Below, piece after piece: positions 1 to 8,580 of a stretch of 64,000 nucleotides of DNA. Within the stretch, counting starts at the first letter, position 1. The number at the start of each line of letters is the position of its first letter. Origin of the DNA: a bacterium YEK0313 (GTDB lineage Bacteria; Pseudomonadota; Alphaproteobacteria; Rhizobiales; Phreatobacteraceae); the NCBI GenBank assembly GCA_000751295.2, contig CCMO02000001.1:3125352-3189351 (forward strand), given 5' to 3'. A program made the translations under genes and the position numbers. The notes under the pieces were generated by a model. It was given only the letters and a program-made list of their open reading frames with translations. It was not told the DNA's origin and did no database searches.

Positions 1-455
1 AGGTCGAGGCCGCCGCGCTCGGCGCGCAATGGGTCAGCCAGCGCGGCGATCCGGAACTGGCCCGGGCGGCGGAGGATCTGATCGCCAAGATTGCGGCCAT
101 TGTCCCGGAACCGCTGCGCGCCTACGCGCTGGATCCGGTCGGCCGGACACCGCCGGCCTGGGCCGCCGTGCCCGATGCGATCGACATGACGGAGGTTCGT
201 GCCGCCATCCATGCCGGACGCAAGATCAGCCTTTCCTATGGCGACGAGCACGGCCGGGTCAGCGAGCGCATCGTCTGGCCGGTGGCGATCGGCTATTTCG
301 ACACGGCGAGACATCTCGTCGCCTGGTGCGAGACGCGCCGGGACTTCCGCAATTTCCGCACCGACCGGGTGCGCGCGGCCGTCTTCCTCGAGGAGCGTTA
401 TCCCGAGCGCCCGGCACGGTTGCGGGCGCGCTGGGTCAGGACATTGGGGGCGTGA
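1..455 (+). CDS. WYL-domain transcriptional regulator, YafY type (5' end outside window)
   Basis: The frame is open from base 3 to the stop at 453-455, so this is the C-terminal part (about 150 residues) of a protein that starts upstream. The tail carries the WYL-domain pattern of YafY-like regulators: a KISLSYGDEHG strand, then ERIVWPVAIGYFD, then a LVAWCETRRDFRNFRTDRV segment. In this family an N-terminal HTH binds DNA and the WYL domain senses a ligand, often a nucleic acid or nucleotide. The HTH is not visible here. The ligand and targets cannot be inferred. Confidence 0.85.
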   Translation, partial: VEAAALGAQWVSQRGDPELARAAEDLIAKIAAIVPEPLRAYALDPVGRTPPAWAAVPDAIDMTEVRAAIHAGRKISLSYGDEHGRVSERIVWPVAIGYFDTARHLVAWCETRRDFRNFRTDRVRAAVFLEERYPERPARLRARWVRTLGA

Positions 456-569
456 CAGCCTGTCCGTTTCGATCGCAGGCATGTCGGGGCTGCGCCAGGG
501 TGCGCGAGAAAACCCGTCCAAGGCGTTGATATAACGGTGGATGGCGGCAGTGCCAGAATGCGTGGCGCG

Positions 570-2459
570 TCAGCCCGCCGCCTCCAGTTCCGCGCTCGCC
601 GCAAGCCAGGCGTCCTCGGCTTCGGCCAGTTGCTGCGCCCTCTGGGCGCGCACCCGAGCGGCCTCCGCGGCATTGGCCGGCTGCGCCTGGAAATAGCCGG
701 GCTGGGCCAGGATCCGGTCGATCTTCGCGATGTCGTCGCGCAGGCGCTGCATGGCCATCTCGATCTCGGCGACTTTCTTGGCGATGGCCTTGATCTCCTG
801 CCGGCTCGGCGCCCGCGCCTCGGGGGCGTCCGCTCCGCCGGCCGCCTGTTCGGCGGATCTGCCCGTGCCCTTGCCCGGCTTGTCCTGCTGGACGGGGCCG
901 CTCAGCACCAGCTTGCGATAGTCGTCGAGATCGCCGTCGAACGGGCCGACCGTGCCACCCGAGACCAGCCACAGCCTGTCGACGGTCGCCTCCAGGAGGT
1001 AGCGGTCGTGCGAGACGATGATGACGGCGCCGGGATAGTCGTTCAGCGCCTCGACCAGAGCGGCGCGGCTGTCGATGTCGAGATGGTTGGTCGGTTCGTC
1101 CAGGATCAGGAGATGAGGACCCTCGAACACGGCGAGCGCGAACAGGAGCCGGGCCTTCTCGCCGCCGGAGAGGGCGGCGACCTTGGTGTTGGATCGCTCG
1201 CCGGAAAAGCCGGCGCGGGCGCAGGCCGCGCGCACCTTGGCTTCGCCATCGGCCGGCATCAGCCGTCTGAGGTGCTGATAGACACTCTCTTCCGGGCGCA
1301 GCTCGTCCAGTTGGTGCTGCGCGAAATAGGCGATCTTCAGCTTGTCGGCCCGGACCAGGCGTCCGGCCATCGGCCTCAGCCGGTCGGAAATCAGCTTGAG
1401 GAAGGTCGATTTGCCGTTGCCGTTGGCGCCGAGCAGGCCGATGCGGTCGTCATCGTCGATGCGCAGGTCGAGCTTGCGGAGGATCGGCCGGTCGTCGCCA
1501 TAGCCGACAGAGGCGCCCTCCAGCGTGATGATCGGCGGCGAGGCCTTGCGCTCGGGCGGCGGAATGACAAAAGGCGCGACCTCGGTTTCGACGATCGCGC
1601 TGACCGTCTCCATCCTTTCCAGCATCTTCAGGCGCGACTGGGCCTGCCGCGCCTTGGTCGCCTTGGCGCGGAAGCGGTCGACGAAGGCCTGCAGGCTCGC
1701 CCGCCGCTCCTCCTGCTTCTTGACCTGCCGTTCGCGCACGGCGATCTCGATCGCGCGCGAGCGGGCGAAGGTCGTGTACGAGCCGCGCCAGAGCGTCAGC
1801 TTCTGGTTGTCGAGATGCAGGATGTGCTCGACGGAGGCGTCCAGCAGGTCGCGGTCGTGGCTGATTAGCAGCACGCTGTGCGGATAGGCGGCGAGATAGT
1901 CCTGCAGCCAGAGCGTGCCTTCGAGATCGAGATAGTTGGTCGGTTCGTCCAGCAGGAGGAGGTCCGGCTCGGCGAACAGCACGGCCGCGAGCGCGACGCG
2001 CATGCGCCAGCCGCCCGAGAAGTCGGAGCATGGGCGGCGCTGCGCCTCGGCGTCGAAGCCGAGGCCGGCCAGGATCACCGCTGCGCGCGCCGGCGCCGAA
2101 TGGGCGTCGATGTCGACGAGGCGCGTCTGGATCTCGGCAATGCGGTTCGGGTCGACCGCCGTCTCCGCCTCCGCCATGAGGCGGGAGCGTTCCTTGTCCG
2201 CGGCCAGCACGAAGTCGATGAGCGACTGCGGCCCGCCTGGCGCTTCCTGCGCGACCCCGCCGATGCGCGCCCGCGAGGGCAGGGTGATGGTGCCCTCGTC
2301 TGCGGCGTAGTCGCCGGTGATCACCTTGAACAGCGTGGTCTTGCCGGTACCGTTCCGGCCGAGGAAGCCGACGCGCGCATTGCTCGGCACGGCCACGGAG
2401 GCCTTGTCGATGAGCACGCGGCCGGCGACGCGAACGGTCAGGTCGTTGATCGATAACAT
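570..2459 (-). CDS. ABC-F family ATPase (Uup/YheS-like), 629 aa
   Basis: Soluble protein with two tandem ABC ATPase domains and no membrane segments, as in the translation-associated ABC-F family. Domain 1 has Walker A GRNGTGKTT, signature SGGWRMR and Walker B LLLLDEPTNYLD. Domain 2 has GANGNGKST, LSGGEKAR and LLILDEPTNHLD. Between them lies a basic, helical linker rich in K/R/Q/E, and a charged C-terminal extension follows the second domain. I chose the ATG at 2459 because the protein then begins with the first beta strand (MLSINDLTVRV). The longer frame upstream reads like untranslated sequence. ABC-F proteins act on the ribosome, rescuing stalled complexes or giving antibiotic resistance. 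The subgroup here is not determined. Confidence 0.93.
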   Translation of the reverse strand: MLSINDLTVRVAGRVLIDKASVAVPSNARVGFLGRNGTGKTTLFKVITGDYAADEGTITLPSRARIGGVAQEAPGGPQSLIDFVLAADKERSRLMAEAETAVDPNRIAEIQTRLVDIDAHSAPARAAVILAGLGFDAEAQRRPCSDFSGGWRMRVALAAVLFAEPDLLLLDEPTNYLDLEGTLWLQDYLAAYPHSVLLISHDRDLLDASVEHILHLDNQKLTLWRGSYTTFARSRAIEIAVRERQVKKQEERRASLQAFVDRFRAKATKARQAQSRLKMLERMETVSAIVETEVAPFVIPPPERKASPPIITLEGASVGYGDDRPILRKLDLRIDDDDRIGLLGANGNGKSTFLKLISDRLRPMAGRLVRADKLKIAYFAQHQLDELRPEESVYQHLRRLMPADGEAKVRAACARAGFSGERSNTKVAALSGGEKARLLFALAVFEGPHLLILDEPTNHLDIDSRAALVEALNDYPGAVIIVSHDRYLLEATVDRLWLVSGGTVGPFDGDLDDYRKLVLSGPVQQDKPGKGTGRSAEQAAGGADAPEARAPSRQEIKAIAKKVAEIEMAMQRLRDDIAKIDRILAQPGYFQAQPANAAEAARVRAQRAQQLAEAEDAWLAASAELEAAG

Positions 2460-2620
2460 GGCCGTGCTTTTGGCGGAGGAAGCCGCTCCACGCAAGACGG
2501 ACCAGGGGCTGCGTGCTAGGCTTGGGCCCCCTGGACGAGAAGAATCGGGGCAGGCGGCCCGCATGGTCCGTGGCGGCGCTGCCGGTCACTGGAAACACCG
2601 AGCAGGACGGAGCCGCGACC

Positions 2621-3022
2621 ATGTCTAGACTGAAGTTCGCCCTATCCCTTGCCTTCGGCCTGTGCGCGGCGGCAGCGCCTGCCGCCGCCCAGGCGGTCCG
2701 GGCGACGTCGAGCGAGGCGCACTGGCGTTCCGGCGTCATCCAACTCGCGCTCAAGGCCGAGCTGCCGGACGATTGCACCCGGCTGGTGCGCGCGACCCCG
2801 CAGGGCGTGACGACGCGCACCCTCGCCGTCGAGGTGATCGTGGTGCGCGAGGAGAATTCCCGCTGCCGCGCCGGCTCCGGCCGGGTCGAGCGCAGCTACA
2901 GCTACAACTTCCCCGGCATCAGCCAGTCCACCAATGCCATTGCCATGCGCTTCCTGCGCGACGGCCAGGAATTGGGGCGGGAAACGACGCCGATCAACAC
3001 CTCGCCGTCGGCGCGCCAGTAG
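2621..3022 (+). CDS. Small secreted protein of unknown function, 133 aa
   Basis: It begins with a typical Sec signal peptide (basic MSRLK, a hydrophobic alanine-rich core, then PAAAQA as a likely cleavage site near residue 23). The mature part is about 110 residues with two cysteines that could pair (about residues 50 and 86). I do not recognise the family. The start at 2621 gives the signal peptide; the frame is open further upstream but without coding character. It stands alone between the divergent ABC-F gene and the aquaporin gene. Periplasmic location is inferred from the signal only. Confidence 0.7.
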   Translation: MSRLKFALSLAFGLCAAAAPAAAQAVRATSSEAHWRSGVIQLALKAELPDDCTRLVRATPQGVTTRTLAVEVIVVREENSRCRAGSGRVERSYSYNFPGISQSTNAIAMRFLRDGQELGRETTPINTSPSARQ

Positions 3023-3138
3023 TTTTCCGTTCGATTTCGGCGTCTGACGTGGTTTCTTGACTCTCTCCTGGCGGAATCCGGGCTAAGCTTGCCGTTGCCT
3101 GACCGGAACGCTGAGTCGGGCAATGGAGAGGGCCAAAT

Positions 3139-3849
3139 ATGAACGGTTCCATGAAGAAGTATCTTGCCGAATTCATCGGCTCGGCAGCCTTGGTGATCAT
3201 CGGTTGCGGCGCAATCACCCTGGGCGGCCTTGGCGGGGCATTGGGCAGCGCGCAGCCGCTGTCGCCGCTTGCGATCCTGCCGATCGGCTTGGCTTTCGGC
3301 GTGGCGGTCACCGCCATGGCCTATGGCATCGGTCCGGTTTCGGGCTGCCACATCAATCCGGCGGTCACCGTCGGCGCGTGGGTCGCCGGCCGCATGCCGA
3401 CCTCGGAGGTGCCCGGCTACATCATTGCGCAGTTCCTTGGCGCCATCGTCGGCGCGGCGATCCTCTACGTTACGCTGTCCGGCAAGACCGGCGGCTACGA
3501 CGTCGCGACAGCCGGCCTCGGCCAGACCGGCTGGTCGGGCTATTCGGCGACCTCGGCGATCATCGCGGAGTTCGTCGCAACCTTCCTGTTCGTCGTCGTC
3601 ATCCTTGGCGCCACCTCGAAAGCCGGCTCGACGCCGGTGGCAGGCCTGGCCATTGGCCTGACCCTGGCTGTTCTCCACCTCGCCTTCGTGCCGGTTTCGG
3701 GCAATTCGCTCAATCCGTCGCGCTCCTTCGGCCCGGCCCTGTTCGTCGGCGGCACCGCGCTCGCCCAGGTCTGGATGTTCCTGATCGTGCCGACCATCGC
3801 GGGCGCGGTCGCCGGAGCCTTCTTCAAGTCGAAGGCGCTCGAAGCCTGA
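3139..3849 (+). CDS. aqpZ: Aquaporin Z-like water channel, 236 aa
   Basis: MIP-family channel of the inner membrane with six hydrophobic segments and two half-helix pore loops. The first pore motif is canonical NPA (residues 73-75, in GCHINPAVTVG). The second is NPS (192-194, in NSLNPSRSFGP). Against the E. coli AqpZ selectivity filter (Phe43, His174, Thr183, Arg189), Phe53, His180 and Arg195 line up, but the threonine position is Asn189. A good ribosome site (GGAGAGGG, 3124-3131) lies 7 bases before the ATG. A GC-rich inverted repeat follows the stop (3861-3885). Water transport is the likely role; the altered filter could widen selectivity. Confidence 0.92.
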   Translation: MNGSMKKYLAEFIGSAALVIIGCGAITLGGLGGALGSAQPLSPLAILPIGLAFGVAVTAMAYGIGPVSGCHINPAVTVGAWVAGRMPTSEVPGYIIAQFLGAIVGAAILYVTLSGKTGGYDVATAGLGQTGWSGYSATSAIIAEFVATFLFVVVILGATSKAGSTPVAGLAIGLTLAVLHLAFVPVSGNSLNPSRSFGPALFVGGTALAQVWMFLIVPTIAGAVAGAFFKSKALEA

Positions 3850-3860
3850 TCGATCCACCG

Positions 3861-3885
3861 CGCCGGGCGTCGATGAGGCCCGGCG
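3861..3885. terminator. Inverted repeat after aqpZ, possible terminator
   Basis: CGCCGGGC (3861-3868) pairs with GCCCGGCG (3878-3885) around a 9-base loop just after the aqpZ stop. No T-tract follows, so intrinsic termination is uncertain. Confidence 0.35.
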
Positions 3886-3991
3886 TGTTGCCGAAACGAA
3901 GAAGGCCCGCCGCAACGGTTGAACCGAAGCGACGGGCCAGCTTCACGCGGACTGGGTGGGGCGTCACAATCCGCGCGATAGGGATGTTCGG

Positions 3992-4294
3992 TCAGCGGCA
4001 GATGCGGACGTCGCGCGGGCGCGGGCCCCAGGGCGTCTCGACCCAGCGGCGTTCGAGCCAGCAGCGCCGCGGCCCGTAACCGTAGCCGCCGCCATAGAAG
4101 CCGGGACGGTAGGGCCGGTACGGGCGGTAGTAGGGACGGTCCCAGCCGCCGCCGTAATACTGGGCGGGGACATAGGGCGCCGGGGCGTCGATCCCGATGC
4201 CGATCGAAACCTGAGCGTCGGCCTTGGAGGGGGTGAGCGCCACGGCCGTCAGAGCAGCCAGACCGGCGATGGCGGTGAGGGCGAGCTTGCGCAT
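3992..4294 (-). CDS. Small secreted Gly/Tyr/Pro/Arg-rich protein, 100 aa
   Basis: It starts with a signal peptide (MRKLALTAIAGLAALTAVAL, then a cleavage region ending ADA) at the ATG at 4294. The mature part is low-complexity, rich in Tyr, Gly, Pro and Arg, with YRPYRPYRP and GGGYGYG tracts. It ends in a short compact segment with two cysteines and several Trp (WLERRWVETPWGPR). Proteins of this composition are frequent and poorly characterised in Hyphomicrobiales and are presumed periplasmic or surface-associated. The family is not defined. The gene is convergent with aqpZ. Confidence 0.72.
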   Translation of the reverse strand: MRKLALTAIAGLAALTAVALTPSKADAQVSIGIGIDAPAPYVPAQYYGGGWDRPYYRPYRPYRPGFYGGGYGYGPRRCWLERRWVETPWGPRPRDVRICR

Positions 4295-4517
4295 CGAAGT
4301 TCTCCGAGCAGCGGCCTCTCGACATCGATCAGCCGTTGTCGCAGACGCTAAGCCCGCGGCGCTGAACGCCTTCTGATCCACCTCTTCATGTTCGGTTCAT
4401 CCCGCCGCCGCCAACGCGCCCGAGACGTTGCGGGCGCGTAAACACGCTGCTAGAAGCGCGCCACCCAACGCAACCGTCCCGAACTTTCCAGGACCAGCCT
4501 TCTCAGGGAACTCTTCC

Positions 4518-4943
4518 ATGGCCATCGAGCGCACTTTTTCGATTCTGAAGCCGGATGCGACGCAGCGCAATCTGACCGGCGCGGTCAATGCGGTGATCGA
4601 GGCCGCGGGCCTGCGCATCGTCGCCCAGAAGCGCATCCAGATGTCGGTCAAGGAAGCCCAGCGCTTCTACGCCGTGCACAAGGAGCGGCCGTTCTTCGGC
4701 GAGCTCGTCGAATTCATGACCTCCGGCCCGGTGGTCGTGCAGGTGCTCGAGGGCGAGAACGCCATCGCCAAGTACCGCGAAGTGATGGGCGCCACCAATC
4801 CGGCCCAGGCCGCCGATGGCACGATCCGCAAGCAGTTCGCCCGCTCGGTCGGCGAGAACACCGTGCACGGCTCGGACTCGCCCGAAAACGCCAAGATCGA
4901 GATCGCGCAGTTCTTCTCCGAGAACGAGATCCTGCCGGGCTGA
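4518..4943 (+). CDS. ndk: Nucleoside diphosphate kinase, 141 aa
   Basis: Cytoplasmic enzyme that moves the gamma phosphate from ATP to nucleoside diphosphates through a phosphohistidine. It begins MAIERTFSILKPDATQRN and carries the active-site histidine in NTVHGSDS (His117). The GSDSPENAKIEIAQFF tail and 141-residue length are standard. The ATG at 4518 matches the family start; the frame is open upstream but not coding-like. It is monocistronic here. Confidence 0.97.
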   Translation: MAIERTFSILKPDATQRNLTGAVNAVIEAAGLRIVAQKRIQMSVKEAQRFYAVHKERPFFGELVEFMTSGPVVVQVLEGENAIAKYREVMGATNPAQAADGTIRKQFARSVGENTVHGSDSPENAKIEIAQFFSENEILPG

Positions 4944-5066
4944 CACCCGCAAGAGCCGATCCGGCCTTTGAAGCATGGTGCAGGGGCGGGCCTTCGGGTC
5001 CGCCTTTGTCGTTTCGGGCGATTTCGCTTAAAGCTTGCCGGCATCGCGCCAACAGGAGCTTTAGCG

Positions 5067-7172
5067 ATGAATGCCCCGCTCACGGTCGAGCGCCGTCAGT
5101 CGACGTGTCCGCACGATTGCCCCTCGGCCTGTTCGCTCGACGTTGAGGTGATCGAGGGCAAGACGATCGGCCGTGTCCATGGCGACGCCCGCCAGAGCTA
5201 CACGGCCGGCGTCGTCTGCGCCAAGGTCGCCCGCTATGCGGAGCGCACGCATCACCCGGACCGGCTGCTGCATCCGCTGATCCGCAAGGGGCCAAAGGGA
5301 TCGGGCGAATTCCAGCGGATCTCCTGGGACGAGGCGCTCGACATCACGGCGGCCCGGCTGCTCGAGGCCGAAGCCCGCTACGGCTCCGAGACGGTATGGC
5401 CCTATTATTATGCCGGCACGATGGGCCTCGTCATGCGCGACGGCATCAATCGCCTGCGTCATGTGAAGAAATATTCGGGTTTCTTCTCCACCATCTGCAC
5501 CAACATGGCCTGGTCCGGCTTCATTGCCGGCACCGGCAGGCTCGCCGGCGTCGATCCGCGTGAAATGGCGCTCGCCGATGTCGTGGTGATCTGGGGCACC
5601 AATGCGGTCGCCACCCAGGTCAATGTCATGACCCACGCCATGAAGGCCCGCAAGGATCGCGGCGCCAAGGTGGTGGTGATCGACGTCTATCGCACCGACA
5701 CGATGAAACAGGCCGATCTCGGCCTCGTCGTGAAGCCGGGCACGGACGGGGCGCTCGCCTGTGCGGTCATGCATGTCCTGTTCCGCGACGGCTATGCCGA
5801 CCGGGACTATCTCGCGCGCTATACCGATGTGCCCGCCGAGCTCGAGCAGCATCTGACCTCGCGCGGTCCGGCCTGGGCCGCGGCGATCACGGGCCTCTCG
5901 GTCGAGGAGATCGAGGCCTTCGCCAGGCTGGTGGGCCAGCACAAGAAGACCTTCTTCCGGCTCGGCTATGGCTTCGGCCGGCAGCGCAACGGCGCAGTCA
6001 ACATGCATGCCGCGTCCTGCATCGCCGCCGTCACCGGCGCCTGGCAGGTGGAGGGCGGCGGCGCCTTCCACAACAATGGCGCCATCTATCACTGGCGCAA
6101 ATCGCTGATCGAAGGGCTCGATGCGCGTGATCCGGCGATCCGCGTCCTCGACCAGTCGCGGATCGGGCCGATCCTGACCGGCGAGCGGGCCGCGCTCGCC
6201 CGGCCCGACGGCAGCGACGGCCCGCCGGTCACCGCGCTGTTCATCCAGAACACCAATCCGGTCAATGTCGCGCCCGACCAGACCAAGGTGGTCGCCGGCT
6301 TCCGGCGCGACGACCTGTTCGTCGCGGTGCACGAGCAGTTCATGACCGATACGGCGAAGATGGCCGATATCGTGCTGCCCGCCACCATGTTCATGGAGCA
6401 TGACGATCTCTACCAGGGCGGCGGCCACCAGCACATCATGCTCGGCCTGAAGCTGATCGAGCCGCCGGACGAGTGCCGCTCGAACCACGACGTGATCTCG
6501 GCGCTGGCGAGCCGGCTCGGCGCGGAGCACCAGGGCTTTGCCATGAGCCCGCGTGAGATCATCGACTGGACCCTGCAGCATTCCGGCTGGGGCACGCTGG
6601 CCGAGCTCGAAACCACCAATTTTCGCGACGTCCAGCCGAAATTCGAGGAAGCGCACTACCTCAGGGGCTTCGCCTACCGTGACGGCAAGTTCCGCTTCAA
6701 GCCGGACTGGCCCGAGGTGCCCTATGCCAATATCGGCCCGCTCGGCCCCTGGCAGGAGATGCCGGGCCTGCCGGACCATTGGCCGGTCACGGAGGAGCCC
6801 GATGCCGAGCACCCGTTCAAGCTCGCGACCTCGCCGGCGCGCAGCTACCTGAATTCAAGCTTCACCGAGACGCCGTCGTCGCGCAAACGCGAGGGACGGC
6901 CGGAGGTCATGATCAATCCGGCCGATGCGGACCGGCTCGGCATCGCCACCGGCATGCGCGTCAAGCTCGGCAACCGCCGAGGCGAGGTCATCCTGCACGC
7001 CAAGGTGACCGAGCAGACCCGGCCGGGCACGCTGATCGCCGAGGGGATCTGGGCCAATTCGGCCCACGAGGACGGCCGCGGCATCAACATGCTGACCGGA
7101 GCCGATGCGGTCGCGCCCTTCGGTGGCGCCGCCTTCCACGACAATCACGCCTGGGTCCGCCCGCTCGACTGA
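5067..7172 (+). CDS. Molybdopterin-dependent oxidoreductase with an N-terminal [4Fe-4S] motif, 701 aa
   Basis: Member of the DMSO-reductase/formate-dehydrogenase superfamily. The N terminus has a Cys-x3-Cys-x3-Cys-x28-Cys cluster-binding pattern (Cys14, 18, 22, 51), followed by the large molybdopterin-binding core (WGTNAVATQ, NTNPVNVAP, MEHDDLYQGGG). The C-terminal molydopterin-dinucleotide-binding beta domain holds INPADADRLGI and GVWAN-like sequence. No Tat or Sec signal is present, so it is cytoplasmic. An AGGAG site (5054-5058) precedes the ATG at 5067. No electron-transfer partner is adjacent, so the substrate (respiratory-type or detoxifying) is unknown. It belongs to the group usually labelled simply molybdopterin oxidoreductase. 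Confidence 0.9.
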   Translation: MNAPLTVERRQSTCPHDCPSACSLDVEVIEGKTIGRVHGDARQSYTAGVVCAKVARYAERTHHPDRLLHPLIRKGPKGSGEFQRISWDEALDITAARLLEAEARYGSETVWPYYYAGTMGLVMRDGINRLRHVKKYSGFFSTICTNMAWSGFIAGTGRLAGVDPREMALADVVVIWGTNAVATQVNVMTHAMKARKDRGAKVVVIDVYRTDTMKQADLGLVVKPGTDGALACAVMHVLFRDGYADRDYLARYTDVPAELEQHLTSRGPAWAAAITGLSVEEIEAFARLVGQHKKTFFRLGYGFGRQRNGAVNMHAASCIAAVTGAWQVEGGGAFHNNGAIYHWRKSLIEGLDARDPAIRVLDQSRIGPILTGERAALARPDGSDGPPVTALFIQNTNPVNVAPDQTKVVAGFRRDDLFVAVHEQFMTDTAKMADIVLPATMFMEHDDLYQGGGHQHIMLGLKLIEPPDECRSNHDVISALASRLGAEHQGFAMSPREIIDWTLQHSGWGTLAELETTNFRDVQPKFEEAHYLRGFAYRDGKFRFKPDWPEVPYANIGPLGPWQEMPGLPDHWPVTEEPDAEHPFKLATSPARSYLNSSFTETPSSRKREGRPEVMINPADADRLGIATGMRVKLGNRRGEVILHAKVTEQTRPGTLIAEGIWANSAHEDGRGINMLTGADAVAPFGGAAFHDNHAWVRPLD

Positions 7173-7372
7173 AGTCCGTGCTCGCCCGGGACGACATCGG
7201 CGGCAGTTCTTCCGCCGCGTCCTGGACAGAGTGCACCGTTTCCGGCGGGCGGTCTCGGCTGCCGCACGATCCGCGCCCGGCTTGCCCTGCGCCATGAAGG
7301 TAGGTTGCGCCATGGCCGTCGGCGCCCGCCCCTTGGGGAAGGTGGCTTGCCGCCGGCCCGGCCGACCGCTAC

Positions 7373-7387
7373 TTTTGCGCGCAATGA
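7373..7387 (+). promoter_or_regulatory. Motif upstream of first AraC gene, duplicated at 8471
   Basis: TTTTGCGCGCAATGA contains the perfect palindrome TTGCGCGCAA (7375-7384). A near copy (TTTGCGCGCATTGA) lies at 8471-8484 before the second AraC gene. Conservation in otherwise diverged leaders suggests an operator or promoter element carried by the duplication. Confidence 0.45.
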
Positions 7388-7465
7388 CAACGCCGCTGTC
7401 AGAGGGGCCGGCGAGGGGCGCCGCGGACAGACCCGCGCCGGCGGCAGCAGACGCATCCGGATTTC

Positions 7466-8431
7466 ATGATTTCCTGGTCGACCGACGAGCTGCGTCCACA
7501 CGAACGCTTCGATCACTGGTGCGAAGTGCGCGCGCGCAATCTTTTCGGCGTCACCATTTCGCTCGCCTCCGAGGAGCGGCTGAGCTTCCGTGGGCGCTTC
7601 GCGGCGATCGCGGCGGGCGGTGCGACGCTCAGCGAGATGCGCGCCTCGGCCTATCGCGTCGCGCGCAGCGAGGCCGACATCGCGCGCACGCCGAGCGATG
7701 CCCTGTGCCTGTACGAACAGGTGGGCGGGGCGAGTTGGTTCGACAGCCGCGGCGGCGGTGAATTCGTCATCCCGGCCGGCCGCCTGGCGATCAGCCATAC
7801 CGAGCGTCCCTATCGCACCGAGCCGACCACGGCGCGCGGCTTCGATCTGCGCATCCTCAAGATACCGCTCGCCGGGCGCGAGGATCTGGCCGGGCCGGCC
7901 CGCGGCCTGCACTCGACGCTCATCGCGCACGACCCGCGCCTTGCCGCGGTGCTGTCGGCGGCCTTCAGTCATTTTCGCATGGCGGCCGCCGAAGGGGCGG
8001 GCGAGGGGGCCGGCTTGGCGGTGGATCACCTCGCCCGCCTTGCCCTCATGGCGCATGGCCGCCTTGGCCGTGGCGCGCCCGAAAGCCGGGCGGCGCTGCG
8101 CTATGGGTTTTTCGGCGCTGCCCACGCGATCATGATGCGCGATCTGCGCCGCCCGGATCTTTCGCCGCAGCGGATCGCCGGCGAACTCGGCATTTCGCTG
8201 CGCCAGGTGCACCTGCTGTTCGAGCCGACCGGCCTCAGCTTTTCGCGCACCGTGCTCGGCCTGCGCCTCGCCGAGGCGCGCCGCATGCTCACCGAGAGGC
8301 CGGCCCGCCCGGTCACCGAGATCGCCTTCGACTGCGGCTTCGATTCGCTTTCCACCTTCTATCGCGCCTTCCGCCAGGCGCACGGAATGACCGCGACGGA
8401 CATGCGGGTCGCCGCGGCCTTGAGCGCGTGA
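7466..8431 (+). CDS. AraC-family transcriptional regulator, first of a tandem pair, 321 aa
   Basis: The C-terminal AraC/XylS double HTH begins near residue 225 (LSPQRIAGELGISLRQVHLLF) and ends with the second helix pair (VTEIAFDCGFDSLSTFYRAF). The N-terminal 200 residues resemble the AraC_binding_2 type sensor domain found in regulators of aromatic or choline metabolism. The opening MISWSTDELRPHERFDHW is almost repeated in the next gene, so the two are recent paralogues. No metabolic operon adjoins them, so the regulon is unknown. Confidence 0.9.
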   Translation: MISWSTDELRPHERFDHWCEVRARNLFGVTISLASEERLSFRGRFAAIAAGGATLSEMRASAYRVARSEADIARTPSDALCLYEQVGGASWFDSRGGGEFVIPAGRLAISHTERPYRTEPTTARGFDLRILKIPLAGREDLAGPARGLHSTLIAHDPRLAAVLSAAFSHFRMAAAEGAGEGAGLAVDHLARLALMAHGRLGRGAPESRAALRYGFFGAAHAIMMRDLRRPDLSPQRIAGELGISLRQVHLLFEPTGLSFSRTVLGLRLAEARRMLTERPARPVTEIAFDCGFDSLSTFYRAFRQAHGMTATDMRVAAALSA

Positions 8432-8470
8432 GCGCCCCTGCCGCGGCGGCGTTTCGCGGCCCCTCCGGAC

Positions 8471-8484
8471 TTTGCGCGCATTGA
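8471..8484 (+). promoter_or_regulatory. Second copy of the AraC-leader motif
   Basis: TTTGCGCGCATTGA, about 97 bp before the ATG at 8581. It matches the motif at 7373-7387 apart from one base in the shared core. Confidence 0.4.
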
Positions 8485-8580
8485 GAAGACAAATGGTGGC
8501 CGATATGGCAACCGGCGCGGGACCGGTGCCCGCAGGGGTGGCTGGGCCGACAGAGGGGTGCCGAGCCGGTTTCAGCATTC

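Noticed and set aside
537..1868. Long plus-strand frames opposite the ABC-F gene, and similar long antisense frames opposite maeB, rsh, thrS and btuB.
   Set aside because: They are mirror frames caused by high GC at third codon positions and show no family similarity.
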